From NCBI RefSeq assembly GCF_000266905.1, contig NC_018027.1, positions 2,356,001-2,420,000 on the forward strand: a DNA stretch of 64,000 bases. The letters run 5' to 3'. The DNA is from Mycolicibacterium chubuense NBB4. Its GTDB lineage: Bacteria; Actinomycetota; Actinomycetes; Mycobacteriales; Mycobacteriaceae. Numbering within the stretch: the first letter of the stretch is position 1; the number at the start of each line of letters is the position of its first letter. Position numbers and translations under genes: made by a program. Below are positions 19,660-29,270 of this stretch, piece after piece. The notes under the pieces were generated by a model. That model had not been told where the DNA came from. It was given only the letters and a program-made list of their open reading frames with translations, and ran no database searches.

Positions 19660-22044
19660 ATGGCCGACAAGGTCCAGACGGATCCCCGCACGAGCCAGGC
19701 CGTGCAGCCGCCGCCCAGCGCCGCCGTCTCGAGCCCCGAGACGCAGCCGATGGAGGTGCCGAAGCCGGATACGCCGAAGGCGCCGACCAGCGCGTCGCGG
19801 CGGGTACGGGCCCGGCTGGCACGCCGGATGACCTCCCAGCGCAGCGCCATCAACCCGGTGCTCGAGCCGCTGGTGGCGGTGCACCGCGAGATCTACCCGA
19901 AGGCGGACCTGAGCCTGCTGCAGAAGGCCTACGAGGTCGCCGAGCAGCGCCACGCCGATCAGCTGCGCAAGTCCGGCGACCCCTACATCACCCACCCGCT
20001 CGCGGTGGCGAACATCCTGGCCGAACTCGGGATGGACACCACGACGCTGATCGCGGCGCTGCTGCACGACACCGTCGAGGACACCGGGTACACGCTGGAG
20101 GCGCTGACCGCCGAGTTCGGCACCGAGGTCGGTCATCTGGTCGACGGGGTCACCAAGCTGGACAAGGTGGCGCTGGGCACCGCCGCCGAGGGCGAGACGA
20201 TCCGCAAGATGATCATCGCGATGGCGCGCGATCCGCGGGTGCTGGTGATCAAGGTCGCCGACCGGCTGCACAACATGCGCACGATGCGGTTCCTGCCGCC
20301 GGAAAAGCAGGCGCGCAAAGCCCGGGAGACGCTGGAAGTCATTGCGCCGCTTGCCCACCGGCTCGGTATGGCCACGGTCAAGTGGGAGTTGGAGGATCTG
20401 TCGTTCGCGATCCTGCACCCGAAGAAGTACGAGGAGATCGTCCGGCTGGTCGCCGACCGGGCGCCGTCGCGGGACACCTACCTGGCCAAGGTCCGCGCCG
20501 AGATCACCACCACGCTGGGCGCATCGAAGATCAACGCGGTCGTCGAGGGCAGGCCGAAGCACTACTGGTCGATCTACCAGAAGATGATCGTCAAGGGCCG
20601 CGACTTCGACGACATCCACGACCTGGTGGGTGTGCGGATCCTGTGCGACGAGGTGCGCGACTGTTACGCCGCCGTCGGCGTGGTGCATTCGCTGTGGCAG
20701 CCGATCGCGGGCCGGTTCAAGGACTACATCGCCCAGCCGCGGTTCGGCGTGTACCAGTCGCTGCACACCACGGTGGTGGGCCCGGAGGGCAAGCCGCTGG
20801 AGGTGCAGATCCGCACCATCGACATGCACAAGACCGCCGAGTACGGCATCGCCGCGCACTGGCGGTACAAGGAAGCCAAGGGCCGCAACGGTTTACCCGC
20901 CGGTCACTCGGCAGCCGAGATCGACGACATGGCGTGGATGCGGCAGCTGCTCGACTGGCAGCGGGAGGCCGCCGACCCAGGTGAGTTCCTGGAGTCGCTG
21001 CGCTACGACCTCGCGGTGCAGGAGATCTTCGTGTTCACCCCGAAGGGCGACGTGATCACGCTGCCCGCCGGGTCGACGCCGGTCGACTTCGCCTACGCGG
21101 TGCACACCGAGGTCGGTCACCGCTGCATCGGCGCCCGGGTGAACGGGCGCCTCGTCGCGCTGGAACGCAAGCTCGAAAACGGCGAAGTGGTCGAGATCTT
21201 CACCTCCAAGGCGCTCAACGCCGGCCCGTCCCGGGACTGGCAGACCTTCGTGGTGTCGCCGCGGGCCAAGGCCAAGATCCGGCAGTGGTTCGCCAAGGAG
21301 CGCCGCGAGGAGGCGCTGGAGGCGGGTAAGGACGCCATCGCCCGCGAGGTCCGCCGTGGCGGACTTCCGTTGCAGCGCTTGATGACCGCGGAGTCGATCT
21401 CGGCGCTGGCCCGTGAGCTGCGCTATGTCGATGTGTCGGCTCTCTACACCGCGGTCGGTGAAGGGCATGTCTCCGCGCGCCACGTGGTGCAGCGACTCGT
21501 GGCGCAGGTCGGGGGAGACGACGACGCCGCCGACGAGCTGGCCGAACGGTCGACGCCGGCGACCATGCCGGTGCGCCAGCGCACCAGCGACGACGTCGGG
21601 GTCTCCGTTCCGGGCGCGCCGGGGGTGCTGACGAAGCTCGCCAAGTGCTGCACGCCGGTGCCGGGGGACAACATCATGGGCTTCGTCACCCGCGGCGGCG
21701 GGGTCAGCGTGCACCGCACGGACTGCACCAACGCGACGTCGTTGCAGCAGCAGTCGGAGCGCATCATCGACGTGCAGTGGGCGCCGTCCCCGTCGTCGGT
21801 GTTCCTGGTCGCCATCCAGGTGGAGGCGCTGGATCGGCACCGGCTGCTGTCCGACGTCACGCGGGTGCTGGCCGACGAGAAGGTCAACATCCTCTCGGCG
21901 TCGGTGACGACGTCCAACGACCGTGTCGCGATCAGCCGGTTCACCTTCGAGATGGGCGACCCGAAGCACCTCGGCCACGTGCTCAACGTGGTGCGCAACG
22001 TGGAGGGCGTCTACGACGTCTACCGCGTCACGTCCGCGGCCTGA
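19660..22044 (+). CDS. rel: Bifunctional (p)ppGpp synthetase/hydrolase Rel
   Basis: Long RSH enzyme that makes and destroys (p)ppGpp in the stringent response. In 794 residues: a variable Pro-rich N-terminus, the HD hydrolase domain ([12 protein letters not shown] near 110 and LLHDTVEDT near 134), the synthetase domain ([15 protein letters not shown], then [19 protein letters not shown]), TGS ([20 protein letters not shown]), a Cys-containing zinc-finger region (KCCTPVPGD) and C-terminal ACT. Both catalytic motifs look intact. ATG 19660 follows ggaggtgagc, so the upstream GTG at 19648 is less likely. Confidence 0.96.
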   Translation: MADKVQTDPRTSQAVQPPPSAAVSSPETQPMEVPKPDTPKAPTSASRRVRARLARRMTSQRSAINPVLEPLVAVHREIYPKADLSLLQKAYEVAEQRHADQLRKSGDPYITHPLAVANILAELGMDTTTLIAALLHDTVEDTGYTLEALTAEFGTEVGHLVDGVTKLDKVALGTAAEGETIRKMIIAMARDPRVLVIKVADRLHNMRTMRFLPPEKQARKARETLEVIAPLAHRLGMATVKWELEDLSFAILHPKKYEEIVRLVADRAPSRDTYLAKVRAEITTTLGASKINAVVEGRPKHYWSIYQKMIVKGRDFDDIHDLVGVRILCDEVRDCYAAVGVVHSLWQPIAGRFKDYIAQPRFGVYQSLHTTVVGPEGKPLEVQIRTIDMHKTAEYGIAAHWRYKEAKGRNGLPAGHSAAEIDDMAWMRQLLDWQREAADPGEFLESLRYDLAVQEIFVFTPKGDVITLPAGSTPVDFAYAVHTEVGHRCIGARVNGRLVALERKLENGEVVEIFTSKALNAGPSRDWQTFVVSPRAKAKIRQWFAKERREEALEAGKDAIAREVRRGGLPLQRLMTAESISALARELRYVDVSALYTAVGEGHVSARHVVQRLVAQVGGDDDAADELAERSTPATMPVRQRTSDDVGVSVPGAPGVLTKLAKCCTPVPGDNIMGFVTRGGGVSVHRTDCTNATSLQQQSERIIDVQWAPSPSSVFLVAIQVEALDRHRLLSDVTRVLADEKVNILSASVTTSNDRVAISRFTFEMGDPKHLGHVLNVVRNVEGVYDVYRVTSAA

Positions 22045-22045
22045 G

Positions 22046-22939
22046 TCAGTCCAGCTGGATCGACTTGATCGTGACCTTGTTCTTCGGTGCGCCGTCGGCG
22101 CCGCCGTCGGCCGTGCCCGCCGCGGCGATCTTGTCCAGCGTGGCCAGCCCGGTCTTGTCGATCGTGCCGAACACCGTGTAGTTGGGCGGCAACTGCGAGT
22201 CCTTGTAGACCAGGAAGAACTGGCTGCCGTTGGTGCCCGGCCCGGCGTTGGCCATGGCCAGCGTGCCGCGCGGGTAGACGACGGGCTCCTGGAGCTTCGG
22301 GTCGTCGGGCTGGTACTGGTCGGTCGGGTACTCGTTGGCGAACTGGTAGCCCGGACCGCCGGTGCCCTGCCCGGTCGGGTCGCCGCACTGCAGCACGGCC
22401 AGCCCTTCGCCGGTGGTGAGGCGATGGCAGACGGTGCCGTTGAAGTAGCCCTGCTGGGCCAGGCTCGCGAAGCTGTTCACCGTGCACGGCGACTTGGCGT
22501 TGTCGAGCTGCAGGCCGATGTTGCCCTGATCGGTCTCCATGCTCGCGCTGACCGTGGCCGGATCCGTCGGCACCTTGCCGCTGCGCGGAGGCGTGTTCGG
22601 CTTGCTGGCCGCCTCCGACGACTTCGGGTACTGGCAGTTCTCGCCCAGCCCGGCGGGTGCCGTGAAGGGCGGCAACTGACCCGCCTTGGCCGGGGCCGGA
22701 GCGTCCAGCGGCGAGGAGGCCTGGGTCGACGTGCTGCTCGACGCCGACGCCGTCTCGGTATCCGAACCGCGATTGGTCAGCACGATCGTCACCACGACGG
22801 CGGCGATCACGATCACGGCCGCGACCGCCGACCCGATGATCGTGTACAGGCGGCGTTTGCGGTCCTTCTCGGCGCGGCGCTCGAGCTGCCGCTCGAGCTT
22901 GCGCTTGGCTGTCGCACGCCGTTGTTCGTTGGTCGGCAC
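22046..22939 (-). CDS. ppiB: Membrane-anchored cyclophilin-type peptidyl-prolyl isomerase
   Basis: Catalyses proline isomerisation, probably outside the membrane. The 297 residues start with a Lys/Arg-rich cytoplasmic stretch, then one membrane helix (about 34-54), a Ser/Thr/Pro linker, and a cyclophilin domain (about 125-297) with FNGTVCHRL, FANEY and GSQFFLVYKD. Start GTG 22939 is preferred because gaggagg precedes it. Counterpart of Rv2582. Convergent with rel, one base between the stops. Confidence 0.92.
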   Translation of the reverse strand: MPTNEQRRATAKRKLERQLERRAEKDRKRRLYTIIGSAVAAVIVIAAVVVTIVLTNRGSDTETASASSSTSTQASSPLDAPAPAKAGQLPPFTAPAGLGENCQYPKSSEAASKPNTPPRSGKVPTDPATVSASMETDQGNIGLQLDNAKSPCTVNSFASLAQQGYFNGTVCHRLTTGEGLAVLQCGDPTGQGTGGPGYQFANEYPTDQYQPDDPKLQEPVVYPRGTLAMANAGPGTNGSQFFLVYKDSQLPPNYTVFGTIDKTGLATLDKIAAAGTADGGADGAPKNKVTIKSIQLD

Positions 22940-23046
22940 GGCCGGTGTCCTCCTCGCAGTCGACTCGGTCGGCACCGAGTGTGCCAGTTGTCCCTGAGTA
23001 CGGCCGGTGCGACCCTCGTGAACGGCGACGTGGGAAGCTGGAAGGC

Positions 23047-23712
23047 GTGTTGATCACCGGATTCCCGGCCGGCATGTTGGCGTGCAACTGCTACGTGCTG
23101 GCGCCGCGCCAGGGCGCTGACGCCCTCGTCGTCGATCCGGGTCAGCGGGCGATGGGACCGCTGCGCCGGATCCTCGACGAGAACCGGCTGACCCCCGCGG
23201 CGGTGCTGCTCACCCACGGCCACGTCGACCACATCTGGTCGGCGCAGAAGGTCGCCGACACCTACGGCTGCCCCGCCTACATCCATCCGGCGGACCGCCA
23301 CATGCTCACCGACCCGATCAGGGGCTTCGGCCCACGGCTGGCGCAGATGGCGTTCGGCGTGCTGTTCCGTGAGCCCCGGCAGATCGTCGAGCTCGACCGC
23401 GACGGCGACAAGATCGAGCTCGGCGGGATCACCGTGACGGTCGACCACACCCCGGGACACACCAAGGGCTCCGTGACCTTCCGTGTCGCCGAAGGACCCG
23501 AGGAGGTGGCGTTCACCGGCGACACCCTGTTCCGCCAGTCGATCGGCCGCACCGATCTGCCCGGCGGCAGCGGCCGCGACCTGTTGACGTCGATCGTGAC
23601 GAAATTGTTGGTGCTCGACGACGAGACCCTGGTATTACCGGGGCACGGCGAGCGCACGACCATCGGCGCCGAACGCCGCACCAACCCGTTCCTCGAAGGT
23701 TTGACTCCGTGA
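23047..23712 (+). CDS. MBL-fold metallohydrolase (glyoxalase II-like)
   Basis: A 221-residue zinc hydrolase of the type annotated as hydroxyacylglutathione hydrolase. Metal ligands are visible in THGHVDH (56-62), [10 protein letters not shown], the FTGDTLF Asp and the C-terminal GHGE His. Mycobacteria lack glutathione, so the true substrate is probably a mycothiol or other thioester; that is inference. GTG 23047 gives the usual [10 protein letters not shown]-terminus. It overlaps hisS by four bases. Counterpart of Rv2581c. Confidence 0.88.
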   Translation: MLITGFPAGMLACNCYVLAPRQGADALVVDPGQRAMGPLRRILDENRLTPAAVLLTHGHVDHIWSAQKVADTYGCPAYIHPADRHMLTDPIRGFGPRLAQMAFGVLFREPRQIVELDRDGDKIELGGITVTVDHTPGHTKGSVTFRVAEGPEEVAFTGDTLFRQSIGRTDLPGGSGRDLLTSIVTKLLVLDDETLVLPGHGERTTIGAERRTNPFLEGLTP

Positions 23713-24968
23713 CCGAATTCAAGGCGCCCAAAGGCGTCCCCGACTATCTGCCGCCCGACTCGGCCGAGTTCGTCGCCGTCCGCGCGGGCCTATTGGATGC
23801 CGCGCGGCGCGCCGGGTACGGCGACATCGAGCTGCCCATCTTCGAAGACACCGCACTGTTCGCCCGCGGGGTGGGGGAATCCACCGACGTGGTGTCCAAG
23901 GAGATGTACACCTTCGCCGACCGCGGCGACCGCTCGGTGACGCTGCGCCCGGAGGGCACCGCGGGCGTGATGCGGGCGGTGATCGAGCACGGCCTCGACC
24001 GCGGGCAGTTGCCGGTGAAGCTGTGCTACTCGGGACCGTTCTTCCGCTACGAGCGTCCGCAGGCCGGTCGCTACCGTCAGCTCCAGCAGGTCGGGGTGGA
24101 GGCGATCGGCGTCGACGACCCCGCGCTGGACGCCGAGGTCATCGCGGTGGCCGACGCGGGCTTCCGCGCGCTCGGGTTGGAGGGCTTCCGCCTGGAGATC
24201 ACGTCGCTGGGCGACGACACGTGCCGGCCGCAGTATCGAGAGTTGTTGCAGGAGTTCCTGTTTCGGCTCGATCTGGACGAAGAAACCCGGCGCCGCGCCG
24301 AGATCAACCCGCTGCGGGTGCTCGACGACAAGCGTCCGCACATGCGCGAGATGACCGCGGACGCGCCGGTCATGCTCGACCACCTCTCGGATGTCGCCAA
24401 GGAGCACTTCGACACGGTGCTGGCACATCTGGACGCGTTGGCCGTGCCGTACGTGATCAATCCGCGCATGGTGCGGGGGCTGGACTATTACACGAAGACG
24501 ACCTTCGAGTTCGTTCACGACGGACTCGGCGCCCAGTCGGGCATCGGCGGCGGCGGACGCTACGACGGGCTGATGCGTGAGCTGGGCGGCCGGGACCTGT
24601 CGGGCATCGGCTTCGGGCTCGGAGTGGACCGCACGCTGCTCGCCCTGCGCGCCGAGGGCAAGACGGCCGGTGAGACCGCTCGCGTCGACGTCTACGCGGT
24701 GCCGTTGGGGGCGGACGCCAAGATCCGGCTCGCAGTGCTCGCCGCGCAGCTGCGCGGCGCGGGCGTGCGGGTCGACATGGCCTACGGCGACCGCGGTCTC
24801 AAGGGCGCGATGCGCGGCGCGGACCGCTCCGGTGCGTCGGTCGCGCTGGTGGCCGGCGACCGGGATCTGGAGGCGGGCACCGTCGGGGTGAAGAGCCTCG
24901 CCACCGGCGAACAGGTCGATGTCGCGATGGACTCGGTTGTCGCAGAGGTGCTTTCGCGGCTCTCCTGA
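23709..24968 (+). CDS. hisS: Histidyl-tRNA synthetase
   Basis: Class II synthetase that charges tRNA-His. The 419 residues contain motif 1 ([12 protein letters not shown] region), motif 2 ([20 protein letters not shown]), the two histidine-specific segments ([11 protein letters not shown]) and motif 3 ([13 protein letters not shown]), then the anticodon-binding domain. Start GTG 23709 overlaps the upstream stop (GTGA). Convergent with a small membrane protein gene 14 bases on. Confidence 0.96.
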   Translation: MTEFKAPKGVPDYLPPDSAEFVAVRAGLLDAARRAGYGDIELPIFEDTALFARGVGESTDVVSKEMYTFADRGDRSVTLRPEGTAGVMRAVIEHGLDRGQLPVKLCYSGPFFRYERPQAGRYRQLQQVGVEAIGVDDPALDAEVIAVADAGFRALGLEGFRLEITSLGDDTCRPQYRELLQEFLFRLDLDEETRRRAEINPLRVLDDKRPHMREMTADAPVMLDHLSDVAKEHFDTVLAHLDALAVPYVINPRMVRGLDYYTKTTFEFVHDGLGAQSGIGGGGRYDGLMRELGGRDLSGIGFGLGVDRTLLALRAEGKTAGETARVDVYAVPLGADAKIRLAVLAAQLRGAGVRVDMAYGDRGLKGAMRGADRSGASVALVAGDRDLEAGTVGVKSLATGEQVDVAMDSVVAEVLSRLS

Positions 24969-24982
24969 GCCGTTTGCGCTCG

Positions 24983-25327
24983 TCAGCCCTTCAGGGCGCT
25001 GTCGCTGCGTGAACGGCGCCGGTGTGACGCCACGCTCAGCGCGACGGCGAGGGCGACGACGAGCGCTCCGGCGCCCGCCAGCGTGGTGCTGCCGAGTCGC
25101 CGGTCCTCCAGCTCCATCCGGCACAGCCGGGTGTAGTCCGGCTGTACACCAGCGGAATCCTCGGCGGTGGCCCGGTCCTCGGCAGGATGCGCAGTCGAGG
25201 GCGCGACCACGCTTCCGCAGGGTACGGCGGTCAGCTCGGGGGACACCGATACCGGCGTCAGCATCGCGACGACTCCGACGAGTATGGCGAGGCCGCCCAG
25301 TGCGGCGACCACCAGTCTGATCTTCAT
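24983..25327 (-). CDS. Small membrane protein, partner of the LpqE-like lipoprotein
   Basis: A 114-residue protein with an N-terminal helix (about 5-24), an exported loop containing two Cys residues (Cys36 and Cys68), and a C-terminal helix (about 80-98) ending in a basic tail. Start ATG 25327 is supported by gaggtgatc, almost a full anti-SD match. It begins seven bases after the lipoprotein stop and is surely co-transcribed with it. No named family is recognised. The two loop cysteines could form a disulfide. Confidence 0.7.
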   Translation of the reverse strand: MKIRLVVAALGGLAILVGVVAMLTPVSVSPELTAVPCGSVVAPSTAHPAEDRATAEDSAGVQPDYTRLCRMELEDRRLGSTTLAGAGALVVALAVALSVASHRRRSRSDSALKG

Positions 25328-25334
25328 GATCACC

Positions 25335-25853
25335 TCACGACCCTTCCCTCGGACATGCCTCGACCGGTACCGGCATGGTCATATCGCCCGAGAGCTTGAA
25401 GTGGAACGTGACGTCGGCAGACATACCGGGTCGCAGCTGCCGGTCCAAGCGCTCCAGGCGAACCGTGTGGCGGACCCCGTCGACCCCGGCGGCTTCCACG
25501 TTGGGCTGACCGAAGGCGACGGCGGTCTTCGGCGGAATGTCGACCGCGTCCCCGAAGGGCGCGACGGTCGCCGCCTTCGTCGACAGCCCGAGGAGCCGCT
25601 CGGTCTCGGTCGAGCGATTGTTGGTGACGCTGAAGCGCATCTGGCCACCAGCTCCATCCTGGATCGCGCATCGGCCCGGCAGGAAGGCCGGCACGATGTA
25701 GGCGTTCTCCACCGTGGTGCTCTGCGTGTGAGAGCCAGAGCCGCGGTTCGACGAGTCCAGCACCGGATCCTCGCCGCATCCGACGGCGCTCAGGCACAAC
25801 ACCGCGGCGCCGCCGACTGCCGTACCGCTTCGTCGTAATCGTGATGACCGCAT
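25335..25853 (-). CDS. LpqE-like lipoprotein
   Basis: A 172-residue exported lipoprotein: signal peptide with lipobox SAVGC (Cys26), then one beta-rich domain. The order V-N-R-TETERLLGLST, PPKTAVAFGQP, LRPGMSADVTFHF and SGDMTMPVPVEA matches the mycobacterial LpqE family, which is distantly similar to copper-chaperone-type PCuAC domains but lacks an obvious Met/His cluster. Start ATG 25853 follows gaggagatc. It sits above a small membrane protein in a two-gene unit. Role unknown. Confidence 0.75.
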   Translation of the reverse strand: MRSSRLRRSGTAVGGAAVLCLSAVGCGEDPVLDSSNRGSGSHTQSTTVENAYIVPAFLPGRCAIQDGAGGQMRFSVTNNRSTETERLLGLSTKAATVAPFGDAVDIPPKTAVAFGQPNVEAAGVDGVRHTVRLERLDRQLRPGMSADVTFHFKLSGDMTMPVPVEACPREGS

Positions 25854-26141
25854 GATCTCCTCTCTTCGGGCGCGGCCGGCCGGCGCTGGTGGCCCGCCGT
25901 TGACGCGCGAGGCCGAGGCGCTCTCCGCCCGCTCGATGCGGGGCTTCCTGTGAGCGCCCTTGCAGACAGGTCTACGGCGAAAACCTAAGAGCTGCTTGTG
26001 GACATCGTGGAGAATGCATGAGTCTGCGATTTGGCTGAACATTGTCTGTCTGTCAACTGTTGCATCCGGCCAAAAGTTGTTGTGGGGGATTTGACCGCAT
26101 GCACCGCGGCTTCGGGTCCGACATGCCGGCTGCGAAGCAGC
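25854..26141. other. Intergenic region upstream of the LpqE-like gene, no gene seen
   Basis: About 290 bases that hold the lipoprotein promoter and the 3' side of the DUF2254 gene. The stretch 25975-26090 is relatively AT-rich for this genome, with runs such as ctaagagctgc and ccaaaagttgtt, as expected of a promoter. No conserved RNA or repeat was recognised. Confidence 0.5.
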
Positions 26142-27542
26142 TCAGGTGGGAGGCCAGCGGCGGTCGAGTGCTTCCCGCGCGCGGGCGGCGAGCTGTTCGA
26201 ACCGCCGACGGTCAACCGGGTCGAACCGCTGTTCGGCGATGACGCGTTCGAGTCGCCGGACCCGGTCGGCGACAGCGTCACGATGGCCCGGCGACACGAC
26301 CACCCAGGCGAGTTCCCGCAGCATCGTCAGCAGCCTGCCCAGAACCGCGGGGTCGCTCGCACCGTACAACTGCGTCTGGTCACACACCAGGTCCAGCAGG
26401 TCGGGAAGATCCGGGCGGGCGAGGACCACTCTGGCCACCTGGTCGTCGTCACGCAGGATCCGCCGGCCCAGGTGGTAGCCGGCGAGCCCGCAGAGCACCG
26501 CACTGCACGAGTTCAGCCCGTGCACGGCGGTGGTGGGATCGTTGATGCCCGGACTCAAGGCCCGGATCACGACGTCGGTCAGCTGCCGAAGGCCGTAGCC
26601 GACGTCCTGAGTGGTGGTGCGCTCGATGCCCACCTTCAGTGCCGCGGCAACGCACTCGTGCACCGAGGCCGCCTCGTCATCGTCCAGCGAACCGCGCGAG
26701 GACCCAGCCCGCCACGCGAACGCCACCGGAACCCCGGCCACCAGGTCGGACCCGACCGGCCGGTCGATCCAGATCACCGCGTCGGCGTCCACGGCCGCGG
26801 TCAGCAGCGCCTGTTCGTCGATCTCGACTAGGAAGCCCGAGGACCGCGCGGTCAACGGTGACGCGAACTGCGGCGGGGTCGGTGCGAGGTCGTGACGCGG
26901 GTGGTCATCGATCGGTTCGAGCAGCCGTCCCGCGGTGTTCTCGATGTCGGTGCGAACGTGGTCGAGCATCGTCTCGATCCGGATCTGGCGGACGAGATGC
27001 CCCAGGAACAGCACCAGAGCCAGGACGCTGGCCACCGCCAGCACGTAAGACAGCGTGACCGCGATCTGCGGGACGAATTCTCTGGCGACGTCGCTGTCGT
27101 TGCGAACGGTGCGCAGCACGGTGAGCGCATAGGCGAACGTCGCGAGGAACAGCCCGAGGGTGCGTTGGACGAACCGATCCGCCGCGAAGGTCCGCAACAG
27201 TCTCGGGCTGTACTGACTGCTGGCCAGCTGGAGCGTCACCAGGGTCAGTGAGAACGTCAACGACGTCACCGTGATCAGCGAGGTGGCGATGGCCCCGAGA
27301 ATCTCGCGGGCGGCGTCGGCGCCGCCACCGAACAAGTAGTCCGCCAACGCGGTCGGCAGATGCTGGTCGACTGCGCCGTCGAGTTCCGGGATCGCGATCC
27401 CGGCGACGACGGCTGCGACCACGCCCAGTGCCGGCACCGGCCACAGTCGACTGCGCAGGGCGTCGAGAAGCACGGTGTGGCGCATCCGGACGGCTTGGAC
27501 CAGGCTCGATTCGTCACGGCCGCCGTGGCCGTCTCGCGTCAT
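26142..27542 (-). CDS. DUF2254 family membrane protein
   Basis: A 466-residue protein with hydrophobic segments near 38-58, 82-112, 128-150 and 172-195, then a long soluble domain. The ITVTSLTFSLTLVTLQLASSQYSPR family stretch (split here at its two halves) and the later LSPGINDPTTAV motif place it in DUF2254, whose function is not known. Start ATG 27542 is the first in frame but has a poor SD. A short open frame with a strong SD ends 10 bases upstream, so translation may be coupled. Confidence 0.82.
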   Translation of the reverse strand: MTRDGHGGRDESSLVQAVRMRHTVLLDALRSRLWPVPALGVVAAVVAGIAIPELDGAVDQHLPTALADYLFGGGADAAREILGAIATSLITVTSLTFSLTLVTLQLASSQYSPRLLRTFAADRFVQRTLGLFLATFAYALTVLRTVRNDSDVAREFVPQIAVTLSYVLAVASVLALVLFLGHLVRQIRIETMLDHVRTDIENTAGRLLEPIDDHPRHDLAPTPPQFASPLTARSSGFLVEIDEQALLTAAVDADAVIWIDRPVGSDLVAGVPVAFAWRAGSSRGSLDDDEAASVHECVAAALKVGIERTTTQDVGYGLRQLTDVVIRALSPGINDPTTAVHGLNSCSAVLCGLAGYHLGRRILRDDDQVARVVLARPDLPDLLDLVCDQTQLYGASDPAVLGRLLTMLRELAWVVVSPGHRDAVADRVRRLERVIAEQRFDPVDRRRFEQLAARAREALDRRWPPT

Positions 27543-27552
27543 CCGGGACGAC

Positions 27553-27609
27553 TCACGACGGGCCGCCTACGAGGCCGTCGGGGACAGGGCCGCGGAGTGC
27601 ATCAGTCAT
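27553..27609 (-). CDS. Possible 18-residue leader peptide upstream of DUF2254
   Basis: ATG 27609 follows gaggagcgatc, a better SD than any at the DUF2254 start. The frame encodes 18 residues (MTDALRGPVPDGLVGGPS) and stops 10 bases before the DUF2254 ATG. This arrangement suits translational coupling. Its shortness means chance cannot be excluded. Confidence 0.3.
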   Translation of the reverse strand: MTDALRGPVPDGLVGGPS

Positions 27610-27753
27610 GATCGCTCCTCGCTCCCCGCCGAGGGGCGCGGGCCCTCGGTCATCCCCACTCCGCACACGGGTTTCGAGTCCCGGATCGCGGAGTCGGATG
27701 GCGACGATATCAGCGGAGACGCCCCCGCTGCCGCCGAACTGCGGGGCCGAGGG

Positions 27754-28446
27754 TCAGATGGCCATCGCGGCGCGGACGTCGGACTCCGACGCCAAACCGC
27801 CGGTCCCACTGGAGGTGACCCGGCCGGCCTCGAGGATGTAGTAGCGCTGCGACGACTCCAGCGCGAAGCCGATGTGCTGCTCGACGAGAAGCACGCCCAG
27901 GCCGCCCCGTCTGGTCAAAGCGGTGATGGCCGCCTCGATCTCGGAGACCACCGACGGCTGAATGCCCTCGGTCGGTTCGTCGAGGATCAGGCACGTGGGC
28001 GAGGTGATCAGCGCCCGCGCGATCGCCAACTGCTGACGCTGCCCGCCGGAGAGCAACCCGGCGCGGCGCGTCAGCAACTCCTTGAGCGCTGGGAACAGAT
28101 CGAGCGCCTCGTCGATCAACTGCTTGCCGTTCTTCCGGCCGTCCGCGACCACCTGCAGGTTCTCCGCGGTGGTCAACTGACCGAACGATTGCTGACCCTG
28201 CGGCACGTACGCCAGGCCGCGGGCGACCCGCGCGCTCGGCCGTAACCCCGTGATGTCCTCCCCGTCGAAGAGCACCCTGCCCGACGCGCACCTGAGCAGT
28301 CCGACGGCTGCGCGCAGCAGCGTCGTCTTCCCGGCGCCGTTGTGGCCCATCACCGCGGCCACGTCGTCGGACGGCACTTCGAGCGTGACGCCGTGGATCA
28401 CCTCGCTGCGGCCGTACCCGGTCCGGACGTCCACCAGCTGCAGCAT
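27754..28446 (-). CDS. urtE: Urea ABC transporter ATP-binding protein UrtE
   Basis: One of two ATPases of the urea importer, of the branched-chain-amino-acid (LivF-like) group. The 230 residues show Walker A GHNGAGKT (34-41), the Q-loop, the signature LLSGGQRQQLAIARAL and Walker B LILDEPTEGIQPSV; the TEGIQPSV ending is typical of UrtE. It shares one base with the urtD stop and is the last gene of the urtABCDE operon. Confidence 0.92.
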   Translation of the reverse strand: MLQLVDVRTGYGRSEVIHGVTLEVPSDDVAAVMGHNGAGKTTLLRAAVGLLRCASGRVLFDGEDITGLRPSARVARGLAYVPQGQQSFGQLTTAENLQVVADGRKNGKQLIDEALDLFPALKELLTRRAGLLSGGQRQQLAIARALITSPTCLILDEPTEGIQPSVVSEIEAAITALTRRGGLGVLLVEQHIGFALESSQRYYILEAGRVTSSGTGGLASESDVRAAMAI

Positions 28447-29270
28447 CAGGAGTTCTCCTCGACGAGTTCGATTCCGCCGGCGCCCGCCGCCGCGGTGCCC
28501 AGGTAGACCTCCTGCACCTTCGGGTCGGCCTGTACCTCGGCGACCGAACCCTCGGCGACCACCGCCCCGCGAGCCAGCACGGTCACCGACGTCGCGAAGG
28601 CTCGCATGAAGTCCATGTCGTGCTCGACGACGACGACCGTGCGCTCACCACCGATGCGCCGCAACAGGTTCCCCGTCTCCTCGCGTTCCTCGGCGCTCAT
28701 GCCGGCCACCGGTTCGTCGAGCAGCAGCACGTCGGCGTTCTGCACCAGCAGCATGCCGATCTCCAGCCACTGCTTCTGGCCGTGGGCGAGGACGCCGGCC
28801 GGCCGGTCCGCCAGCCCGGTCAGACCGGTGAGCTCCAGTGCCTCCTCGATCACCGGCGCCACGCCGCGGCGGCGGCGCAGCAGCGTCCACGGCGAGCGGC
28901 CCGCGCCGGCGGCGATGTCGAGGTTCTGCAGCACGGTCAGCTGCTCGAAGACACTCGCGGTCTGGAATGTCCGACCCACCCCGAGGCGGGCGATCCGGTG
29001 CACCTTCCTGCCGAGCAGTTCGACGCCGGACTTGTTGACCGAGCCGGTGGCCGACACCAGCCCGGTGATCGCGTCGATCACGGTGGTCTTGCCCGCGCCG
29101 TTCGGCCCGATCAGGAACCGCAGGTCGCCCTGAAACAGCGTGAGGTCGACATCGCTGACCGCCGTGAAACCGTCGAAATCGACTGTCAAGCCGCGAACTT
29201 CGAGATACTGCGCGCCCATGCCGGCGTTGCCGCCTGCGACCGGCCGGCGCTCGGCCTCGGCCCCGGTCAT
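28446..29270 (-). CDS. urtD: Urea ABC transporter ATP-binding protein UrtD
   Basis: Second ATPase (LivG-like) of the urea importer. The 274 residues show Walker A GPNGAGKT, Walker B VLLLDEPVAGMS and the UrtD-typical degenerate signature LAHGQKQWLEIGMLL, in which the usual SGG is AHG. The first 24 residues form a variable Gly/Ala-rich lead. ATG 29270 overlaps the urtC stop by four bases. Confidence 0.92.
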   Translation of the reverse strand: MTGAEAERRPVAGGNAGMGAQYLEVRGLTVDFDGFTAVSDVDLTLFQGDLRFLIGPNGAGKTTVIDAITGLVSATGSVNKSGVELLGRKVHRIARLGVGRTFQTASVFEQLTVLQNLDIAAGAGRSPWTLLRRRRGVAPVIEEALELTGLTGLADRPAGVLAHGQKQWLEIGMLLVQNADVLLLDEPVAGMSAEEREETGNLLRRIGGERTVVVVEHDMDFMRAFATSVTVLARGAVVAEGSVAEVQADPKVQEVYLGTAAAGAGGIELVEENS

